Positions 17,442 to 27,330 of a stretch of DNA of 41,151 nucleotides are shown one piece after another. Made by a program: the position numbers and the translations under genes. Positions within the stretch are counted from its first letter, which is position 1, and each line of letters starts with the position of its first letter. The notes under the pieces were generated by a model, which saw nothing but the letters and a program-made list of their open reading frames with translations, did no database searches and was not told the DNA's origin. Source of the stretch: Sphingomonas sp. 28-63-12 (GTDB lineage Bacteria; Pseudomonadota; Alphaproteobacteria; Sphingomonadales; Sphingomonadaceae). The stretch spans positions 1 through 41,151 of the forward strand of contig NCGD01000022.1 in assembly GCA_002281535.1 (NCBI GenBank), given 5' to 3'.

Positions 17442-18830
17442 ATGATCAGATTATTCAAGCATTATGTCCCAAACGCGGTGCTGCTCCTCGCGATTCTGGA
17501 CATCATCCTCCTGCTCGTATCGGGCGAACTCGGCTGGGTGTTCCGGATGGGGCAGCTTGGCAAGGCGGTGATGCCGATCAGCACCCGGTTGCCACAACTG
17601 ATTTGCTTTACCGCCACGCTTGAAGTCGCGATGATCGCGGTCGGCGTCTATGGTGCCAATGCACTGCAATCCTTGCGTTATGCCACCGCCCGGCTGATCG
17701 TCGCGGTCTCGCTGGGGATTATTTTGCAAAGTGCGATCTTCTATCTGGTGCCCGCGCTCGATTTCTGGCGTTCCAATCTGCTGTACGGCATGGGCCTCGC
17801 GGTCGTTGCCCTCATCTCGCTGCGCATTCTGCTCGGCAAGACATTGGGCAGCCAGGCGTTCAAGCGTCGCATCGTCGTGCTCGGCGCCGGGTTGCGCGCC
17901 CAACGGCTGAAGACATTGGCGCAGGCCCCGGGTGCCGCCTTTGTCGTTGTCGGCTATGTGTCGATGAGCGAAGCCAATCGGGTGATCCCCGAAGCGATTG
18001 CGCGCGACGCCATCTATAATCTGGCCGATCACGTCGTGCTGCTCAACGCCAGCGAAGTGGTGCTCGCGCTCGAAGAACGGCGCAACGCCCTGCCGCTCAA
18101 GGACTTACTGCGGATCAAGACCACCGGGGTACACGTCAACGAGATTTCGACCTTTTTGGAGCGGGAGACGGGCCGCGTCGATCTCGACAGCGTCAATCCC
18201 AGCTGGCTGATCTTTTCCGATGGATTTTCCTCCGGGCGGATGCTGTCCGGCGTTTTCAAGCGGCTGTTCGATATTGCGGCCAGCGTCAGCCTGATCCTCC
18301 TGACTGCCCCGCTGATCGTCATCACCGCGCTCGCGATCAAGCTGGAGAGCAAGGGCCCTGCCTTTTATCGGCAGCGCCGCGTCGGCCTCTACAATGTCGG
18401 GTTCGATATCGTGAAGCTGCGCTCGATGCGTCAGGATGCCGAGGTCAACGGCAAGGCCGTCTGGGCCGAGAAGGACGATCCGCGCATCACCCGCATCGGC
18501 CGGCTGATCCGCAAGACGCGGATCGACGAGATTCCCCAGGCCTGGAGCGTGCTGAAAGGCGAAATGAGTTTTGTTGGCCCGCGGCCGGAACGGCCGCAAT
18601 TTGTCGATGATCTCGAACAACAGCTGCCCTATTATGCCGAGCGCCATATGGTGAAGCCGGGCATTACTGGCTGGGCGCAAATCAACTATCCCTATGGCGC
18701 GTCGATCGAAGACAGCCGGCAGAAGCTGGAATATGATCTTTATTACGCCAAAAATTACTCCCCCTTCCTCGATCTGCTGATCCTGCTGCAGACGATCCGC
18801 GTCGTACTGTGGCCAGAAGGGGCGCGGTGA
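17442..18830 (+). CDS. EpsB-type sugar transferase (polyprenyl phosphoglycosyl transferase), PEP-CTERM/XrtA-associated
   Basis: A 462-residue membrane protein that likely transfers a sugar-phosphate from a nucleotide sugar to undecaprenyl phosphate, the first step of exopolysaccharide repeat-unit assembly. Four N-terminal transmembrane segments (about 8-120) precede a Rossmann-like CoA-binding domain (about 145-250). The C-terminal catalytic domain has one more membrane segment, FYRQRRVGLYNVGFDIVKLRSM, DEIPQAWSVLKGEMSFVGPRP and PGITGWAQINYPYG. This arrangement matches the EpsB family coupled to exosortase systems. Its stop is four bases before prsK, and the next four genes read as one operon. 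Confidence 0.92.
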   Translation: MIRLFKHYVPNAVLLLAILDIILLLVSGELGWVFRMGQLGKAVMPISTRLPQLICFTATLEVAMIAVGVYGANALQSLRYATARLIVAVSLGIILQSAIFYLVPALDFWRSNLLYGMGLAVVALISLRILLGKTLGSQAFKRRIVVLGAGLRAQRLKTLAQAPGAAFVVVGYVSMSEANRVIPEAIARDAIYNLADHVVLLNASEVVLALEERRNALPLKDLLRIKTTGVHVNEISTFLERETGRVDLDSVNPSWLIFSDGFSSGRMLSGVFKRLFDIAASVSLILLTAPLIVITALAIKLESKGPAFYRQRRVGLYNVGFDIVKLRSMRQDAEVNGKAVWAEKDDPRITRIGRLIRKTRIDEIPQAWSVLKGEMSFVGPRPERPQFVDDLEQQLPYYAERHMVKPGITGWAQINYPYGASIEDSRQKLEYDLYYAKNYSPFLDLLILLQTIRVVLWPEGAR

Positions 18831-18834
18831 CGTC

Positions 18835-20904
18835 GTGATCGCGACGCTGATCCTCTGGGCGCACGCGCTGGCGGCCTTGTTGTTCGGGGCGCTGGCGCTG
18901 TCGCAGATCCAGCGCGCGGGGACCGCGCTGCCGCGGCTGGCGTTTCTGGTCGCGCTTTCAGCGACAGCCTTATGGGCGCTGGCGATTGCCGGCATCGGTG
19001 CGGGCGATCTGATGAGCTGGATTGCCGAATCGGTGCGCAACATCGCCTGGCTCGCCTTCATGGTGGCGTTGGTGCGGCGTAACCATGGCGCCCCGGCTGG
19101 TACGGCAGTCGGTGTGATCTATGGAATCGTGCTGATCGTTGTGGTCATGGGGGGCGGCCTTTCGGTCCTGTCGGTCGCACTCGCTGGCTCGCCGGATCAT
19201 GCCGGGATCGAGCAAGTCGCGATGATCATGCGGATGCTGGTGGCAGTAGCTGCGCTGGTGCTGGTCGACCATCTCTATCAATCGGTTGCGCCGGCCGCGC
19301 GGGACGGAATCCGGCTTGCCGCGGCTGCGCTGGCGGGCATGTGGATACTCGACCTCGGGCTATACACCCTTGCTTATCTGGGGATCGGCGAAGCACCGAC
19401 GCTGACATTGATCCGCGGCGCGGCGATGGTGGTGCTTGCGCCGCTGTTTGCCGTCGCCGTGCACCGCAATGGCGATTGGACGCTGCATCTCTCGCGGACC
19501 GTTGCTTATCAATCGCTCTCGATGGCCGCCGTCGGGCTCTATATTCTGGCGATGGTGCTGGGGACCAGCGCGCTGGGCGCGATCGGCGCGCCTTATGGCC
19601 GGATTGTGCAGACTGCCTTTGTTCTCGGATCGACCACGGCGATCGTCACGATCCTGTCGACGCCATGGCTGCGTGCCTGGATCAAGGTAAAGCTCGCCAA
19701 GCATTTCTTCAGCCACCGTTATGACTATCGCGCCGAATGGCTGCGCTTCACCGATACGCTCGGCAAGCCGGGCGACGGCGCCGCGCCGCTTGAGGTGCGC
19801 ATCGTCAAGGCGGTGGCTGACCTGACCGATTCACCCGCCGGCTTGTTGTTGGTGCCCGACGGATCGGGGTTGGGGCAGGGCGCGGCCTGGAACTGGGACG
19901 CCGCCGCCGTGCCCACGCAAAGTGGGGAAGCCGGGCTTGCGCGCTATCTGGAATCGACCAGTCGGATCATCGCGCTCGATGCGGTCCGCGGCAATGCCGC
20001 CGAAGCCGCTGAGATGACGAGCGTGCCCATCTGGATGCTCGATCGTGCCGATGCGTGGGTGCTGGTGCCGCTGGTGCATTTTGGCAAGCTTGCCGGCGCG
20101 ATCCTGCTCGCTCGTCCGCCGATCGATCGCCGCCCCGATTGGGAGGATCTCGATCTGCTGCGCATCGCCGGACGGCAAGTCGCCAGCTATCTCGCCGAAG
20201 CCCGCGCGCAGGAGGCACTTTCCGACGCTCAGCGTTTCGACGAATTTAATCGCCGCTTTGCCTTCATCATGCACGATATCAAAAATCTGGTGAGCCAGCT
20301 CAGCCTGGTTGCCCGCAATGCCGAGCGCCATGCCGACAACCCCGAATTCCGTGCTGACATGGTCGCCACTTTGAAGGACTCGGCAGCGCGGATGAACGAT
20401 CTGCTCGCGCGGTTGTCGCAGCACAACACGGCCCGGCCCGATGCACTGGCGCCGGTCGAGATCGTCCCGCTGATTGAGCGCGTGGCGGCGTTGCGGCGGG
20501 TGCAGCACCCCATCGCGACTGCGGGCTTGCGCGACGCGCTCGTCTTGGCTGATCCGGTCCGGCTTGAGCAATTGCTGGGCCATTTGCTCCAGAATGCGAT
20601 CGAGGCGAGCCCGCCTGGCGATCCGATCACCGTGATGGTCGCGCAGCTTGGCGAGACGATTGCGATCGATGTTGTCGATCACGGCTGCGGGATGAGCCCG
20701 GTGTTCATCCGCGACAAATTGTTCAAGCCCTTCGTTTCGTCCAAGGTCGGTGGTTTCGGGCTCGGTGCTTTCGAGGCACAGCAACTGGCCGAGGCGATGG
20801 GCGGCCGCGTCGAGGTCTTCAGCCGTGAGGGCGAGGGGACGCGGTTCCGCGTGTCGCTGCCCCAGGCTCGCACGGGCGCCGGACGGGTGGAGCGGGCAGC
20901 ATGA
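18835..20904 (+). CDS. prsK: XrtA/PEP-CTERM-type sensor histidine kinase PrsK
   Basis: A 689-residue inner-membrane sensor kinase. About eight hydrophobic segments fill residues 1-280, followed by a GAF-like sensor domain (about 300-460). The dimerisation/phosphotransfer helix carries FIMHDIKNLVSQ, with H480 as the phosphorylated histidine. The HATPase domain shows LLQNAIEASPPGD, DHGCGMSP and GGFGLGAF. Length and domain order match PrsK, whose partner is PrsR. GTG 18835 follows closely on the sugar transferase and its stop overlaps prsR by four bases. Confidence 0.92.
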   Translation: MIATLILWAHALAALLFGALALSQIQRAGTALPRLAFLVALSATALWALAIAGIGAGDLMSWIAESVRNIAWLAFMVALVRRNHGAPAGTAVGVIYGIVLIVVVMGGGLSVLSVALAGSPDHAGIEQVAMIMRMLVAVAALVLVDHLYQSVAPAARDGIRLAAAALAGMWILDLGLYTLAYLGIGEAPTLTLIRGAAMVVLAPLFAVAVHRNGDWTLHLSRTVAYQSLSMAAVGLYILAMVLGTSALGAIGAPYGRIVQTAFVLGSTTAIVTILSTPWLRAWIKVKLAKHFFSHRYDYRAEWLRFTDTLGKPGDGAAPLEVRIVKAVADLTDSPAGLLLVPDGSGLGQGAAWNWDAAAVPTQSGEAGLARYLESTSRIIALDAVRGNAAEAAEMTSVPIWMLDRADAWVLVPLVHFGKLAGAILLARPPIDRRPDWEDLDLLRIAGRQVASYLAEARAQEALSDAQRFDEFNRRFAFIMHDIKNLVSQLSLVARNAERHADNPEFRADMVATLKDSAARMNDLLARLSQHNTARPDALAPVEIVPLIERVAALRRVQHPIATAGLRDALVLADPVRLEQLLGHLLQNAIEASPPGDPITVMVAQLGETIAIDVVDHGCGMSPVFIRDKLFKPFVSSKVGGFGLGAFEAQQLAEAMGGRVEVFSREGEGTRFRVSLPQARTGAGRVERAA

Positions 20905-22250
20905 CCGGCCTGCGCAAGCTCCTAATCGTCGAGGATGATCCCGGCCTGCAGCGTCAGCTGCGATGGGCCTATGACGGCTATCAGGTGTTCGTCGCCAGCG
21001 ATCGCGCCGAAGCGATCGATCTGCTGCGGGCCGAGGCGCCTGATGTGGTGACGCTCGATCTGGGCCTCCCGCCCGATCCCGATGGCGTGACCGAGGGTTT
21101 TGCAACGCTTGATGCGATCCTGTCGCTCAAACCCGACACCAAGGTCGTCGTCGCCTCGGGCCACGGCGCGCGCGAAAGTGCACTCAGGGCGATCGAGCAT
21201 GGCGCCTGGGATTTTTACCAAAAGCCGATCGATATCGATCAGCTCGGCCTGATCGTTGCACGCGCCTTTCACGTCCACGCGCTCGAGCAGGAAAATCGCC
21301 GGCTAGCCGACACAATGGTGGCCGCCACGGCACTGGGCGGGATGATCACTGCTGCGCCTGAAATGCTCAAGGTCACCCGCACGATTGAACGCGTCGCGCC
21401 CGCCGATGTGTCGGTGATGCTGCTCGGGGCGAGCGGTACCGGCAAGGAATTGCTCGCGCGCGGGCTGCACGAGGCGAGCCGGCGGCGCGGCGCCTTTGTC
21501 GCGATCAACTGCGCGGCGATCCCCGAAACCCTCCTGGAATCCGAGCTGTTCGGGCATGAAAAGGGCGCCTTCACGGGTGCGATCAAAACCACCGAGGGCA
21601 AGATCGAACAGGCGCAGGGCGGCACATTGTTTCTGGACGAAGTCGGCGATATCCCGCTGCCGCTGCAGGTGAAGTTGCTGCGCTTCCTGCAGGAACGGGT
21701 GATCGAGCGGATCGGCGGGCGCAAGCCGATTGCGGTCGATACCCGAATCGTCTGTGCGACCCATCAGGATGTCGATTCGATGATCGCCGATGGGCGGTTT
21801 CGCGATGACCTTTACTATCGCTTGGCCGAGATCGTTGTGCGAATCCCGTCACTGGCAGAGCGAACCGGCGATGCCGGCTTGCTCGCGCGCCATTTCCTCA
21901 AGAAATATGCCAAGGCGATGCAATCGGGGGTGACGAGCCTGGCGCCGGACGCGCGCGCAGCAATCGATAGCTGGGGCTGGCCGGGCAATGTCCGCGAGCT
22001 CGAAAACCGGATGAAGCGCGCGGTGATCATGGCAGAAGGCAAGGCAATCACCGCAGCTGATCTCGATCTGGCGGGCGATGCGCCGGCCGAACCACTCAAC
22101 TTGAAGGCGGTGCGCGAAACCGCCGATCGCGCGGCGATCCGCCATGCGCTGTCGCGGGCCGAGGGCAATATCTCGAACACCGCCAAGCTGCTCGGCATTA
22201 GCCGGCCAACACTCTATGATTTGCTGAAGTCCTATGACCTTCAAGCCTAG
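20901..22250 (+). CDS. prsR: sigma-54-dependent response regulator PrsR
   Basis: A 449-residue transcription activator. The receiver domain (about 5-125) has acidic residues ED at 11-12 and phospho-acceptor D53 in TLDLGLP. The AAA+ domain (about 145-390) has Walker A GASGTGKE (176-183), the sigma-54-contact loop GAFTGA (222-227) and Walker B GGTLFLDEVGD. A Fis-type helix-turn-helix ends the protein (NISNTAKLLGISRPTLYDLL). The unmistakable GAFTGA shows it opens RpoN-dependent promoters. Length and the unusual TLDLGLPPDPDGVTEG receiver fit PrsR of exosortase systems. Direct partner of the adjacent PrsK. Confidence 0.94.
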   Translation: MTGLRKLLIVEDDPGLQRQLRWAYDGYQVFVASDRAEAIDLLRAEAPDVVTLDLGLPPDPDGVTEGFATLDAILSLKPDTKVVVASGHGARESALRAIEHGAWDFYQKPIDIDQLGLIVARAFHVHALEQENRRLADTMVAATALGGMITAAPEMLKVTRTIERVAPADVSVMLLGASGTGKELLARGLHEASRRRGAFVAINCAAIPETLLESELFGHEKGAFTGAIKTTEGKIEQAQGGTLFLDEVGDIPLPLQVKLLRFLQERVIERIGGRKPIAVDTRIVCATHQDVDSMIADGRFRDDLYYRLAEIVVRIPSLAERTGDAGLLARHFLKKYAKAMQSGVTSLAPDARAAIDSWGWPGNVRELENRMKRAVIMAEGKAITAADLDLAGDAPAEPLNLKAVRETADRAAIRHALSRAEGNISNTAKLLGISRPTLYDLLKSYDLQA

Positions 22251-24291
22251 GATTCTGGGCCTTGCCCTGGCTGGGCTGGTGCTGGGGGCGGTGGGGCTGG
22301 TCGGCGTGGCGCGATTGGCCCCGGCGCGGGCGGATGCCGCGACCGCGCGGCAGCAGCTCGCCCAGAGCCTGACGCTGTTTGCGCAGGGCAATGCGACTGC
22401 CGCGCGAAGCCATGCGCTCAAGGCCGTCAATCAGGATCAAAGCTGGGGGCTCGCGCACACCGTACTTGCCCGCACCTATCTGGCGCTCGGCGAAGGCCAG
22501 GCGGCCGAGGGAGAATTGCGCCGCGCGCGCGATTCCGGGTTCGACATGGCGCGCGCGCATCAACTTTATGCCGAAGCCTGGCTGTTGCAGGGCGATCCCC
22601 AGCGGGCGCTTACCGAAGCCGCACAAACAACGCCGCGTTATCGGCTCTATGGCCTGCGGATCGCCGCGCGCGCGCTGGCGGCCCAGGGCAAGTTACCGCA
22701 AGCGCAGCGCCTGCTCGCCACTGTCCTGCGCGCGACCGATGGCAGAGACGGCCGTGCCTGGACCGATCTTGGCCGGGTTCGCCAGCAATCGAGCGACCTT
22801 GGCGGCGCAATCGAGGCGGCTGATCGGGCGCTGGCAATTGATCGCGGCAATGTCGATGCGCTGGTGCTGCGCGGCGAGCTGGTGCGTGGCCAATATGGTC
22901 TGATCGCTGCCTTGCCCTGGTTCGAGACCGCGCTGAAGGTCGATCCCTGGCGGCATGATGCGCTGATCCAATACGCCGCCACCCTGGGCGATGCCGGGCG
23001 CTATTCGGCGATGCTCGAGATGACGCGGCGCGCGCTGGCGGCGCGGCGCGGTAGCCCGCAGGCGCTGTATCTGCAAGCAGTGATGGCCGCCCGCGCGGGC
23101 AATGACGATCTGGCGCGTAGCCTGCTCCAGCGCACCAATGGCGCACTGGCCGGGCAGCCGGGCCTGTTGCTGCTCGGCGGGATGCTCGATTACCGGGCGG
23201 GCGCCTATCAGCAGGCGATCGATCAATGGCGCGGGCTACTCAGCCTGCAACCGATGAACCTCGATGCGCGCCGGCTGCTCGGCGCGGCACTGCTCAAATC
23301 GGGTGATGCGCGCGGCGCGCTCGACACCGTGCGTGCGATTGCAGTGCGCGGCGATGCCGACAGCTATGTGCTGGGCCTGGCCGGACGAGCGTTTGAGCAG
23401 ACTGATGAGCGGGATTGGGCGGCGCGGCTGCTCGATCGTGCGGCAATCCCTGCGCGCGACGATACGACTCCGTTTGGCAGTGATTCGCCGGTCGCCGATG
23501 CGGCGGGGGCGCTCGATCGCCGGCCCAACGATCCGCTATTGGCTGTCGCCTATATTCGCGGCCTGATCGATGACGGGCGGCCCGGCACGGCGCTGGCCGA
23601 AGCGCAGCAGCTTGCCCGGCAATCTCCGGGCGCGCCGCAGGCGCATCTGCTGGTTGGCGATTCGCTGATGACGATGGACCGGTTTGACGCTGCGGCCGCT
23701 GCCTATGCGCGCGCCGCCAATCTGCGTTTTGACGAGGCAACGATGCTTCGCGCGGTTGAGGCGCTAGATCGGGCTGGTGATCGGCGCAAGGCGGCGACCA
23801 CGCTTGCACTGTTCCTGTCGCAGAACCCGCAGAATATCACCGCGCTGAGGCTTACCGGGCATTGGCAGATCGCCAGTGGCGATTGGGATGCCGCGATCAC
23901 CACGCTGGAGGGCTTGCGCGCCCGGCTCGGCAACCGCGATGCAGCGTTGCTTGCCGAACTGGGCATTGCCTATGCCGGCGCCGGGGATGTCGATACGGCG
24001 CGGCTCTATGCGGCGGCGGCCTATCGGCTCGCCCCGCTCAACCCCGCCGCGACCGATGCCTTTGGCTGGGCGTTGTTCCGGGCCGGCGAAAACAAGGGTG
24101 CGCTCGAACTGATGCGCAAGGCGGTGTCGATCGCGCCGGACCATGCCGGCTTGCGCTGGCATATCGCCCAGGTCGAAGCCGAACTGGGGCTGCAAGATTC
24201 GGCGCGCGCCGATATCGCGCTCGCTCTCGCTGACCCGCGTTTTGCCGATGCGGCGGCGGCGCGGGCATTGCTGGCCAGCCTGAAGGGATAG
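22234..24291 (+). CDS. TPR-repeat protein of the PrsK/PrsR operon
   Basis: A 685-residue exported TPR protein. The N-terminus has one hydrophobic segment (about 7-30) and could be a signal peptide or anchor. The rest is built of about 15 helical TPR-like repeats. It overlaps prsR by 17 bases. PEP-CTERM systems often include a TPR lipoprotein (PrsT), but this one has no lipobox cysteine and is shorter than the usual PrsT, so I call it PrsT-like only by position. TPR proteins of this kind help assemble or export polysaccharide. Confidence 0.85.
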   Translation: MTFKPRILGLALAGLVLGAVGLVGVARLAPARADAATARQQLAQSLTLFAQGNATAARSHALKAVNQDQSWGLAHTVLARTYLALGEGQAAEGELRRARDSGFDMARAHQLYAEAWLLQGDPQRALTEAAQTTPRYRLYGLRIAARALAAQGKLPQAQRLLATVLRATDGRDGRAWTDLGRVRQQSSDLGGAIEAADRALAIDRGNVDALVLRGELVRGQYGLIAALPWFETALKVDPWRHDALIQYAATLGDAGRYSAMLEMTRRALAARRGSPQALYLQAVMAARAGNDDLARSLLQRTNGALAGQPGLLLLGGMLDYRAGAYQQAIDQWRGLLSLQPMNLDARRLLGAALLKSGDARGALDTVRAIAVRGDADSYVLGLAGRAFEQTDERDWAARLLDRAAIPARDDTTPFGSDSPVADAAGALDRRPNDPLLAVAYIRGLIDDGRPGTALAEAQQLARQSPGAPQAHLLVGDSLMTMDRFDAAAAAYARAANLRFDEATMLRAVEALDRAGDRRKAATTLALFLSQNPQNITALRLTGHWQIASGDWDAAITTLEGLRARLGNRDAALLAELGIAYAGAGDVDTARLYAAAAYRLAPLNPAATDAFGWALFRAGENKGALELMRKAVSIAPDHAGLRWHIAQVEAELGLQDSARADIALALADPRFADAAAARALLASLKG

Positions 24292-24380
24292 CGTCACACG
24301 CCAGCGCGGCTGGAGACGGCGTCCGGTACTTTGCACCCCGGTGCTCGCGGGCGCGCGATCCGGACAGACTGAAGCTGCGG

Positions 24381-26165
24381 CTATCGCAGCGCTTCGACTT
24401 GTTCCGCCAATTCCAGCCAGCGTAATTCGGCCGCTTCCTTTTCGGCGCGCTCGCGCTCGATCGCGTTGGTCAGCGCCTGGAAGCGGGCAAAGTCGCGCGT
24501 ATAGAGCGTCGGATCCGCGAGCAGCGCCTCGTTGCGCTTGATTACGGTGTCGATCTCCTCGATCCGCTTGGGCAGCAGATCATATTCACGCTGGTCCTTA
24601 TAGCTCAGCTTGGCGCGCGCTGTCGGGGGCGGGGCTGATGCCGAAGATCCCTTCGATGCAACGGCGCGTTTCGGCGCGACCCGCTCGCTGCGCTGGCGTT
24701 CCCAGTCTTCATAGCCACCCGCCACGACATCGACATGGCCGCTGCCATCGAGCCCAAGGGTGATTGTAACGGTGCGATCGAGGAAATCGCGATCATGGCT
24801 GACGATCAGCACGGTGCCATCATAATCGCCGATGACTTCCTGCAGCAGATCGAGCGTTTCGAGATCGAGATCGTTGGTCGGCTCGTCGAGCACCAGAAGG
24901 TTCGACGGCCGCGCAAATTCGCGCGCCAGCAACAGCCGGGATCGTTCGCCGCCCGACAAGGTGGCGATCCGCGCCTCGGTCATATTGGGATCGAACAGGA
25001 ATTCCTTGAGATAGCCCTGGATGTGCTTTTTGACGCCCTGCACCTCGATCCACTCGCCGCCGTCGCACAACACGTCGCGGACCGTCTTTTCGGGTGACAT
25101 CAGGCTGCGCTGCTGATCGATGACGATGCCGTTGAGCGTCTTGGCCAGGCGGATATGGCCGCTATCGGGCGCGACCTCGCCGGTCAGCAGCTTGAGCAAG
25201 GTGGTCTTGCCGGCGCCGTTCTTGCCGACAATGCCGATCCGGTCGCCCCGCGTGACGCGCAGCGAGAGATTGTCGATAATCGTCCGGTCACCGAATGCCT
25301 TGCTGACAGCCTTGACGTCGATCACCGTCTTGGTGCGGACATCGTCGGTGCCAATCGACAGATTGGCGGCACCTTGCGGCCCCAGCATCGCGGCACGGGT
25401 GGCGCGCATTTCCTTCAGTTTGGCGAGCCGGCCCTGGTTGCGCCGCCGCCTGCCGGTAACGCCGCGCAGCAACCAATGTTCTTCGAGCTTGAGCTTGGCG
25501 TCCAGCCGTTCGGCATTGCGCGCCTCTTCGGCATAAACGGTCTCCGTCCAGGCTTCGAAGCCACCAAAGCCGATTTCGGCGCGGCGGATCGAACCCCGGT
25601 CGAGCCAAAGGGTTTGTTTGGTCAGTCGCGTGAGGAAAGTACGGTCATGGCTGATCACGACAAAGGCGCCGCGAAAACGGGCGAGCCAGTTTTCGAGCCA
25701 CTCGATCGCGGCGATGTCGAGATGATTGGTCGGCTCGTCAAGCAGCAGGACATCGGGGTCCTGCGCCAGCGCCCGGACGATCGCGGCGCGGCGGCGCTCG
25801 CCGCCTGAAGCGCTGGCAGCGTCGCGCGACAGGTCGATGCCAAGCTGATCGGCGATCGCTTCTGCCTCGTGTTTTTCGGGGGCATCGTCGCCGGCCATCA
25901 CGAAATCGGCCAATGTGGCGAAGCCGGTGACCTGTGGATCCTGTTCGAGCAGGATCACGCGGGTGCCGGGCACGATCGTGCGCCGGCCTTCGTCGGCGTC
26001 GATCCGGCCGCCGAGCAATTTCAGCAAGGTCGTCTTGCCGGCGCCGTTGCGCCCGATCAGCGCGAGCCGGTCGCGCGCGCCGATGTGAATATCGAGATCG
26101 CGAAAGAGCCAGCCCGAGCCCTGGACGAGGCCGAGATGTTCATATGCGAGGATTGGTGCTGCCAT
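24381..26165 (-). CDS. ABC-F family ATPase (Uup-like)
   Basis: A 594-residue soluble ATPase with two ABC domains and no membrane segments. Walker A motifs GRNGAGKTT and GKNGAGKTT, signatures SGGERRRAA and LSGGERSRLL, and Walker B LLLDEPTNHLD and LVLDEPTNDLD are present. A basic interdomain linker (about 220-290) and a C-terminal coiled coil (about 530-594) with PKRIEEIDTVIKRNEALL fit the Uup/Etta-type ABC-F proteins, which act on the ribosome or in recombination control. I choose ATG 26165 (MAAPILAYEHLGL); the longer frame to 26225 is less likely. Confidence 0.92.
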   Translation of the reverse strand: MAAPILAYEHLGLVQGSGWLFRDLDIHIGARDRLALIGRNGAGKTTLLKLLGGRIDADEGRRTIVPGTRVILLEQDPQVTGFATLADFVMAGDDAPEKHEAEAIADQLGIDLSRDAASASGGERRRAAIVRALAQDPDVLLLDEPTNHLDIAAIEWLENWLARFRGAFVVISHDRTFLTRLTKQTLWLDRGSIRRAEIGFGGFEAWTETVYAEEARNAERLDAKLKLEEHWLLRGVTGRRRRNQGRLAKLKEMRATRAAMLGPQGAANLSIGTDDVRTKTVIDVKAVSKAFGDRTIIDNLSLRVTRGDRIGIVGKNGAGKTTLLKLLTGEVAPDSGHIRLAKTLNGIVIDQQRSLMSPEKTVRDVLCDGGEWIEVQGVKKHIQGYLKEFLFDPNMTEARIATLSGGERSRLLLAREFARPSNLLVLDEPTNDLDLETLDLLQEVIGDYDGTVLIVSHDRDFLDRTVTITLGLDGSGHVDVVAGGYEDWERQRSERVAPKRAVASKGSSASAPPPTARAKLSYKDQREYDLLPKRIEEIDTVIKRNEALLADPTLYTRDFARFQALTNAIERERAEKEAAELRWLELAEQVEALR

Positions 26166-26246
26166 GTGGGAGCCGTTAGGGGTCTTGTTGCGGCGCGGCA
26201 AGTTTCTGTTGCCTGACAAGCGCATTCACAGGCTGTTCAAGCCGCG

Positions 26247-26567
26247 ATGGCTATGCCAACTTCCATGAACATGAAGTTTCCCCTCGCATTAGCCGCCTGT
26301 GCGGTGCTCGCGTCATGCGGCCACGCCCATGCCCAGCGGCGCGGCGATCAGATCGAAGTGTTGGTCCAGATGCGCAACGGGCGGCTGCTGCCGCTCCGTG
26401 AAATCGAGCGGCGGGTGCTGCCCACGATGGGTGGCGCGCAATATATCGGCTTTGATTTCGATTCGGACAGCGGGATTTACACGTTGAAGTTCCTGCGCAA
26501 TGGCGATGTGATCTGGGTCGATGTCGATGGCCGTTCTGGCCAGATCATCGGCCGGACCGGCAATTGA
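26247..26567 (+). CDS. exported PepSY-domain protein
   Basis: A 106-residue protein with an N-terminal signal (MKFPLALAACAVLASC), where LASC can be a lipobox and AHAQ a normal cleavage site. The rest is one PepSY domain (LREIERRVLPTMGG, then IYTLKFLRNGDVIWVDVDGRSGQIIG). PepSY proteins bind or inhibit peptidases and often sit next to OmpR-type two-component systems, as here. Start choice among ATGs at 26247, 26265 and 26271 is uncertain. It lies 38 bases upstream of the response regulator. Confidence 0.82.
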   Translation: MAMPTSMNMKFPLALAACAVLASCGHAHAQRRGDQIEVLVQMRNGRLLPLREIERRVLPTMGGAQYIGFDFDSDSGIYTLKFLRNGDVIWVDVDGRSGQIIGRTGN

Positions 26568-26605
26568 CCCGCGTCGCGGACGCGACCGAGCAGGGGGAAG
26601 AGATA

Positions 26606-27271
26606 ATGCGCGTTTTGATCGTCGAAGACGAGCCGAGCCTGGGCCAGCAGCTCAAGAACACGCTGGAAGGTGCAGGCTATGCCATCGATCTCGCCACGGA
26701 TGGCGAGGAAGGGCTCTTTCTCGGCCAGACCGAAAGCTATGACGCAGTGGTGCTCGATCTCGGTCTGCCCGAGATTGACGGGCTGACGGTGCTCGATCGC
26801 TGGCGCAAAGAGGGCAAGGTAATGCCCGTGCTGGTGCTCACCGCGCGCGACAGCTGGTCGGACAAGGTCGCCGGGCTCGATGCCGGTGCGGATGATTATG
26901 TCGCCAAGCCGTTCCAGTCGGAGGAGTTGATCGCCCGGCTGCGCGCGCTGATCCGCCGTGCATCGGGCAATGCGTCGTCCGAACTGACTGCTGGCGATAT
27001 CCGGCTCGACACCCGATCCGGCAAGGTTACCAAGGCCGGCGAACCCGTTAAGATGACCGCGCAGGAATATAAGTTGCTGAGCTATCTGCTGCACCACAAG
27101 GGCAAGGTCGTCAGTCGTACCGAGCTGATCGAACATATCTATGATCAGGATTTCGATCGCGATTCGAACACGATCGAAGTGTTTGTCACGCGGATCAGGA
27201 AAAAGCTCGGCCAGGACGTGATCACAACGATTCGCGGGCTCGGCTACAGTCTCGAAGACCCCGATGCCTAA
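26606..27271 (+). CDS. OmpR/PhoP-family response regulator
   Basis: A 221-residue DNA-binding response regulator. The receiver domain has E7/D8 in VLIVEDE, phospho-acceptor D51 in VVLDLGLP, T78-region LTARDSW and K in AKPF. A winged-helix effector domain (about 125-215) follows, with TAQEYKLLSYLL and VEVFVTRIRKKL. The pattern resembles PhoP of the PhoPQ pair. GGGGGAAGAG precedes ATG 26606. The kinase starts 59 bases downstream. Confidence 0.92.
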   Translation: MRVLIVEDEPSLGQQLKNTLEGAGYAIDLATDGEEGLFLGQTESYDAVVLDLGLPEIDGLTVLDRWRKEGKVMPVLVLTARDSWSDKVAGLDAGADDYVAKPFQSEELIARLRALIRRASGNASSELTAGDIRLDTRSGKVTKAGEPVKMTAQEYKLLSYLLHHKGKVVSRTELIEHIYDQDFDRDSNTIEVFVTRIRKKLGQDVITTIRGLGYSLEDPDA

Positions 27272-27330
27272 GACACCGGGCGGCCGCGCGATACCCGCTC
27301 CTGCGGGATGGACGACAAGAGGCTAGCCGC

